Part shown: positions 60,025 to 64,000 of the stretch, one piece after another
How the letters are laid out: every line of letters starts with the position of its first letter
Position numbering within the stretch: position 1 is the first letter of the stretch
NCBI GenBank assembly: GCA_017311315.1
Contig: CM029663.1
Coordinates: 14,989,412 to 15,053,411 of the forward strand
Direction of reading: 5' to 3'
DNA: 64,000 bases
DNA from: Dendrocalamus latiflorus
Lineage: Eukaryota; Streptophyta; Magnoliopsida; Poales; Poaceae
Translations under genes and position numbers: made by a program
The notes under the pieces: model-generated
The model's input: only the letters and a program-made list of their open reading frames with translations
Database searches by the model: none
Told to the model about the DNA's origin: nothing

Positions 60025-60176
60025 GGCCAGTTCTTTTCCTCCGAAGCTAGCGATTTTACATATATATCAACAAAAATCGCAAGCGAGTATCTCCCTCTTC
60101 GTAATATCTATCGCAAACAGCTAAAATTCAAAAATTTCAGCGAAAAGCCATAAGCCACAGCCGAAAAGAACAGACC
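60025..60176. mobile_element. MITE, family A copy 2
   Basis: About 152 bp with ends GGCCAGTTCTTTTCC and, inward from the right, GGTCTGTTCTTTTCGG. The block CAAGCGAGTA...AAAATTTCAG is shared with 7729-7970, but the left part is shorter. Confidence 0.7.
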
Positions 60177-60239
60177 TATTGTAGGGTTGCCTTGCCGGCC
60201 ATCGGTGGATATGATGGTTTGGTGGTGGAGCATTCGGGA

Positions 60240-60500
60240 GAATTTTTATGAATTATTTATTTTTTGTTTAAAATAATAGAAATATATTTGTGCTAATATT
60301 TTTATAAAAATAAGCTCTAGTCACCTAATTGTTAGGTGACTTGAGCCTATCGCCCAACAGACAAGCGACAACAAAGGTGTCCGTAAGCCATTAGGCGACA
60401 GGTTACATTCGCCTAACAGTTGGGCTACTAGAACCTGTCGCCCTGTAGCGGGGCGACAGCAACTACAGTCGCCCAGCCACAAGGCAACTGCAAATGAGAT
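60240..60500 (+). repeat. GCGAC dyad array, second copy
   Basis: An AT-rich lead (ATTTTTTGTTTAAAATAATAGAAATATAT) is followed by about ten TCGCCCAAC / GTTGGGCGAC / TAGGCGACAGG words, colinear in plan with the first MULE's 5' end and with 63670-63930. This looks like the terminus of another member of the same family, but no transposase frame follows. Confidence 0.6.
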
Positions 60501-60514
60501 GCTGCTACTGGAAG

Positions 60515-60594
60515 ATAATCTATTGAATTCGTAATAAAAGTTTATGATCGTTGTATAATCTATTGAATTCGTAATAAAAGTTTATGATCGTTGT
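60515..60594. repeat. Perfect 40-bp tandem duplication
   Basis: Units 60515-60554 and 60555-60594 (starting ATAATCTATTGAATTCGTAA) are identical, so the duplication is recent or kept uniform. Confidence 0.95.
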
Positions 60595-60599
60595 ATGTT

Positions 60600-61772
60600 G
60601 TAGCGTAAAAAATTTGTGAATTTTTTTTAAGAATGATTAAACTTAGAACGATCGGTAAGTACGATGGTAAGTGATATTATGATATCGCCAGGAATTCATA
60701 CACGGAGGAAAGCTGGTTCGTTAATATTGTTGGATGACTTGCTATGAGAATAATTGAATGCAAAAAGACGAGAAAATAAGCTTGTATAAATTAAAATAGA
60801 CTTCGTAATACAGTTGGGAGTAACATGCCGCGTAGGGCTTGATTGCATGCATAACATAGAGCATCATGTCCAACTAACAACCCAATTGCTCGTACGACCT
60901 ACTACATGGACTAAAGTCATTTTTCCTTCCTTGTGAGTTCAGGGTTGAACTCCTCGGCGGCCCTTTTGACTTGGTTGTCATTTTTCCTCTTTTTCTCGCG
61001 CTCTCTCGCGAGCCTCGTGTTACCTACGCATGCAAGCCTCGAGATAAACTTTCATCTCCCGTTGTATACGTTCGGTTTGCTCGTCCTTAAATCGCTCCTC
61101 CTCCTAGATCTTGGAGAACCTTGTGAGGTTCCACTCCTCGAAATCGAAGGCCCACTGATCCGCTGGGTGGATCTCAAGATCAATTCATTTGCGATAATCA
61201 CATAGGGGTTCCGGGAACTATGGATACACAGGAGAGGTTGTTTGTCCGTACTTTGAAGAAGAAAAAGTAAGGAAAAACGATGCACCTGGTCCTTACCGGC
61301 TATCGATAGGTGACGGTGTCTAGACGGCGGTCGGGATAGTCACTGGAGTAGTTTGCACAACCCCATTAACGCATACCTAGACTGAGGCGGTGCTTAGACT
61401 TGAAGAATTTGCATGGGTCCTAGCACCAACAAAGGGGGCATCTCCCCTCTGGTGGGTGTTGCGATGAATGCTCGGTAGGAACGTTCGGGATGGGGTTGTT
61501 ACTATGGATCACGTCATTGCAAGAAGCTAACCTCGTAGCACGTTAAGCTTGTTATGCCCGGGCCGCAGTAGCCCTTACTTTCTCATCGCAGGCGGCAGCT
61601 GACCTTGCTAGGTCGCAGGTCTCCTCCCATTGCTTCATCATCTTGTCCCATTATTTCTTCTGCCTCTTGTCCATCCCAGTGTGGTGAAGCAAGCGTCGGT
61701 GTAGTGTGGGGTTTGCTTGTATAGTGTTCTCTCAGAAATATCTTCAGCCACCTTTTTATAGGGCCCCTTGTG
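60600..61772. other. No gene recognised
   Basis: Unremarkable DNA between two repeat blocks. A 90-codon plus frame (60933-61205) rich in Leu and Ser has no recognised domain. Confidence 0.5.
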
Positions 61773-62391
61773 GCCTTCTCGCTGCATGAAGATACCCGTG
61801 TGGTCATGTCACTACGCAAAGCTACCAAGTGTGGTATTGTGGGCACGCGAAACTACCTAGTCAAGTCTTTGGATTGCGGAAAACTGCACCCTTTAGTCTT
61901 GTCGCTGTGCATAACTGGGCCGTATGGTCTTGTCGCTACGCAAAGGCATCTCGTCTGGTCTTCTCACTGCACAAAACTGGCCCGTGCGGTCATGTCGCTG
62001 CGCAAAGCTGGCATGTGTGGTCTTCTCAATGCTTAAAGCTAGCGCGTGCGGTTTTCTAACTACTCAAAGCTGGCCCATCCTGTCATGTCACTGCAAAAAC
62101 CTGGGCCGTCATGCCATGTCACTGAGCAAAGCTGGCTTGTGCAGTCATGTTACTATGCAAAGTCGACGCGTACGGTCTTCTCACTACTCAAAGCTGGCCC
62201 GTCCTGTCATGTCACTGCGAAAAGCTGGACCATCATGTCATGTCACTGAGCAAAGCTGGCTTGTGCGGTCATGTCGTTGTGCAAAGATGGCATGTGTAGT
62301 CTTGTCGCTGCTCAAAGCTGGCCCATCATGTCATATCACTGCGCAAAGTTGGCTCGTGTGGTCTTATCGCTGCGCAAAGCTGCCCTGTGTC
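61773..62391 (+). repeat. 31-bp minisatellite, 20 units
   Basis: Twenty diverged units of 31 bp (the first 30) with consensus near GTCATGTCACTGCGCAAAGC then TGGCCCGTGTG. Units 10-13 resemble units 14-17 in order, and unit 18 again resembles 10 and 14, so the array has a 124-bp higher-order period in its right half. As 31 is not a multiple of 3, overlapping long open frames appear in all three phases; they are by-products. Confidence 0.93.
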
Positions 62392-62427
62392 ATAAATGAC
62401 GCCGTGACACCGTAATTACGCTATAAA

Positions 62428-63105
62428 ATGAATGGCCGAGGTGTTGGTGGTAGAAACAACTATCTTCTCCGTCGTAAAGTAAGCCACCATGATAGGCACC
62501 GAGGGGCCAGTCGAATATGGGTCACCAAGGGGGATCTTTCGCTCGAATGGAAGGAGGACTTCGGCGTTACGTACCGCTTGTTGCTAAACAGACGTGCTAG
62601 GCCAGTGTGGCCGAAATGCAAACACATGCAAGACGCGGTGGCGCAGATGGCAGAAGGCCATACGAATGACGGGCGACGTTTCTTCCAATGCCCATACTCT
62701 GAGATGCAAGTAGGCACTCGTCTATTTTGTAGTACTACTAATAGAGTTTCGATGTTAACGTCCCTTTGTAGCAGATGGATAAATACGACTTGCGATGGAT
62801 TGATCCTCCCTATAAATAGTATTTTGCAAGGTACGTGGATACGTTGTGGCCTGTGGGAGTGAATCGCTAATTTGGAGGCATGGATTGAAAGTCTCGAAGA
62901 GCAGAATGATGACTTCCGTCAGCAGATGGAGTGTGAGAGGGGCAACGAGGAGGTTATCAACATAGGAAGTTCGTATGACCCAACAAGCTACTGCGTGAAG
63001 CTTGGTTGTATATATCCTTGCCACTACAACGATGGCCAGCCACGTTCGAGGCGGCCCTCGCAGCAACACTTCATGTGGGTACCACGATGCTCCTTCCACC
63101 TGTAG
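62428..63105 (+). pseudogene. GRF-type zinc-finger ORF, broken
   Basis: The stretch PKCKHMQDAVAQMAEGHTND followed by GRRFFQCPYSE resembles the start of a GRF zinc finger, a domain common in plant transposon-associated proteins. It may run over an intron (donor CAA|GTAGGC near 62709, acceptor TAGCAG near 62770) into MDKYDLRWIDPPYK. There a TAG stop (62817-62819) and a one-base frame change near 62863 interrupt it. It then continues as LEAWIESLEEQNDDFRQQ (coiled coil) to the stop at 63103-63105. The domain call is from a partial Cys/His pattern and is tentative. Confidence 0.5.
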
Positions 63106-63204
63106 GCAACAATGTGTATGGTTGTACCATTGTACTCTTGCCTATTGTTTGAAATATTTCGTAATGTCCTTAAGCATGTAATCGAATGATTTGTACGTTA
63201 ATGT

Positions 63205-63317
63205 GGTTGCCATCAATTCAATTCACTATTCGAGTTGTGCGGTCGTCGGTGCGATTGCCATCAATTCAATTCACTATTCGAGTTGTGCGGTCGTCAGTGC
63301 GATTGCCATCAATTCAG
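63205..63317. repeat. 48-bp tandem repeat, 2.4 copies
   Basis: Units starting GATTGCCATCAATTCA (first one GGTTGCC) begin at 63205, 63253 and 63301. The two full units differ at about two positions. Confidence 0.9.
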
Positions 63318-63669
63318 TGATACAGGCGTCGACAAGGTAAAGAAAAGTACAACTAAGCTCGTCACAGTATTTTAAACATTATTACGTAAACAAGAAACGT
63401 AAGCAGTACATGAACAACAAGTGTACAGTCAACATTAACCACCCCCAACAGCATCCCCATCCCCCTCCGTCGCCACCCTGGCCCCCCTCCGTTTCCACGT
63501 CCGCGTCCTCCCATATGACCCCGCTTGACCGTCTTCCTCATCACCGGGTGACGGCGCCCTAACAAGGTAAGACGATCGGGAGACCACCGGGTGGCCGCTT
63601 TAGCTATGTCACACTTGATCCAATGTTGTTTTGGGCACTCTTCACCGGGTTTTTGGCTGTGCCTCTCAG

Positions 63670-64000
63670 ATTTTTTTTATAAATAATCTATATTTTATTC
63701 GAAATAACAGAAATATACATGCGTGAACATTTTTTTTATAGAAATGGGATCCAGTCACCGAACCGTTGAGTGACTAGAACCTATCGCCCAACGGTCGTGC
63801 GATACGCAAACAATCTGTTGGCTGTTGGGTGAAATAATTGAAGTCACCGACGACAGGTGACTGCTTCCAGTTGTCCATCGGTTAGGCGACTGCAATTGTA
63901 GTCATTGAAGGGTTGGGCGACTGAAGTGCATATGCGGCTGAGTGGGCGCTCGACCGCGTGGTGAACAGAGGGGAAAGAGAGAAGAGAGAGGAGAGAAAAG
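63670..64000 (+). mobile_element. Start of a MULE running off the right edge
   Basis: The order is an AT-rich lead with ATTCGAAATAACAGAAATATA, then a GCGAC array (63740-63930), then a purine-rich GGAAAGAGAGAAGAGAGAGG leader. This is the same order as upstream of the first MULE's transposase (3570 down to 3100 on the minus strand). By analogy the transposase should begin a few hundred bases past the window on the plus strand. Confidence 0.55.

Noticed and set aside
61773..62391. Possible CRISPR-like array
   Set aside because: Units are contiguous and diverged, with no constant repeat and unique spacer alternation; the host is a plant.
61770..62415. Frames of 163, 88, 76 and 67 codons with repeated Cys/Ser/Trp words
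   Set aside because: By-products of the 31-bp minisatellite, open in all phases.

Overview
This window is nuclear DNA of a grass (Poaceae). The reasons are two intron-rich plant genes, a MIR167 precursor, Tourist-like and hAT-type miniature elements, Mutator-like elements with SWIM and CCHC fingers, and Ty1-copia elements of the Sirevirus type with initiator-Met tRNA primer sites. I cannot name the species from sequence alone. Most of the window is transposon-derived; the host loci are three: MIR167, a JmjC/cupin gene and dymeclin.

Layout. 1-3.6 kb: decayed Mutator-like (MULE) transposase on the minus strand, with an array of GCGAC dyads at its 5' end. 3.6-11.9 kb: no gene; diverged direct repeats rich in AAGTTA (4.9-6.4 kb) and several MITEs. 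11.93-12.4 kb: TATA box and hairpin of a MIR167 gene. 12.4-16.4 kb: no gene recognised. 16.4-30.8 kb: nested retrotransposons. A full-length Sirevirus (16611-27894, two 1663-bp LTRs, perfect 5-bp target duplication CCGGT) sits in an older LTR, which abuts or interrupts the gag of a minus-strand copia element whose 5' LTR is 29787-30814. 30.83-31.15 kb: a foldback MITE. 31.8-38.2 kb: a 15-exon JmjC-domain gene on the plus strand, coding for 550 aa, with a 1.2-kb hAT element in one intron. 38.7-49.7 kb: a hAT-like element, the N-terminal part of a second MULE, and a rearranged Sirevirus relic with LTR pieces in opposite orientations and its own hAT insertion. 51.0-51.2 kb: Tourist-like MITE. 51.9-59.3 kb: an 18-exon dymeclin gene on the minus strand (708 aa). 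59.5-64 kb: more MITEs, a 31-bp minisatellite, a broken GRF-type zinc-finger ORF, and two more GCGAC arrays, the last apparently opening a MULE that runs off the right edge.

Both protein gene models were built by hand. Every exon keeps frame, with GT-AG introns except one GC-AG intron in the JmjC gene. They have no evident functional link: one is a predicted Fe(II)/2-oxoglutarate oxygenase, the other a Golgi-associated trafficking protein. Two members of one hAT family, with CCGGTTACC-type subterminal dyads and perfect 8-bp target duplications, have landed separately in introns of these two genes.

I found no clear candidate for a wholly new biological system. The most informative observations are the MIR167 locus, the contrast between the young LTRs of the Sirevirus and its heavily broken pol, the TAG-only premature stops of the MULE-type genes (suggesting decay by methylation at CAG sites), the dyad-rich arrays that recur in unrelated elements, and a 31-bp minisatellite with a 124-bp higher-order repeat.
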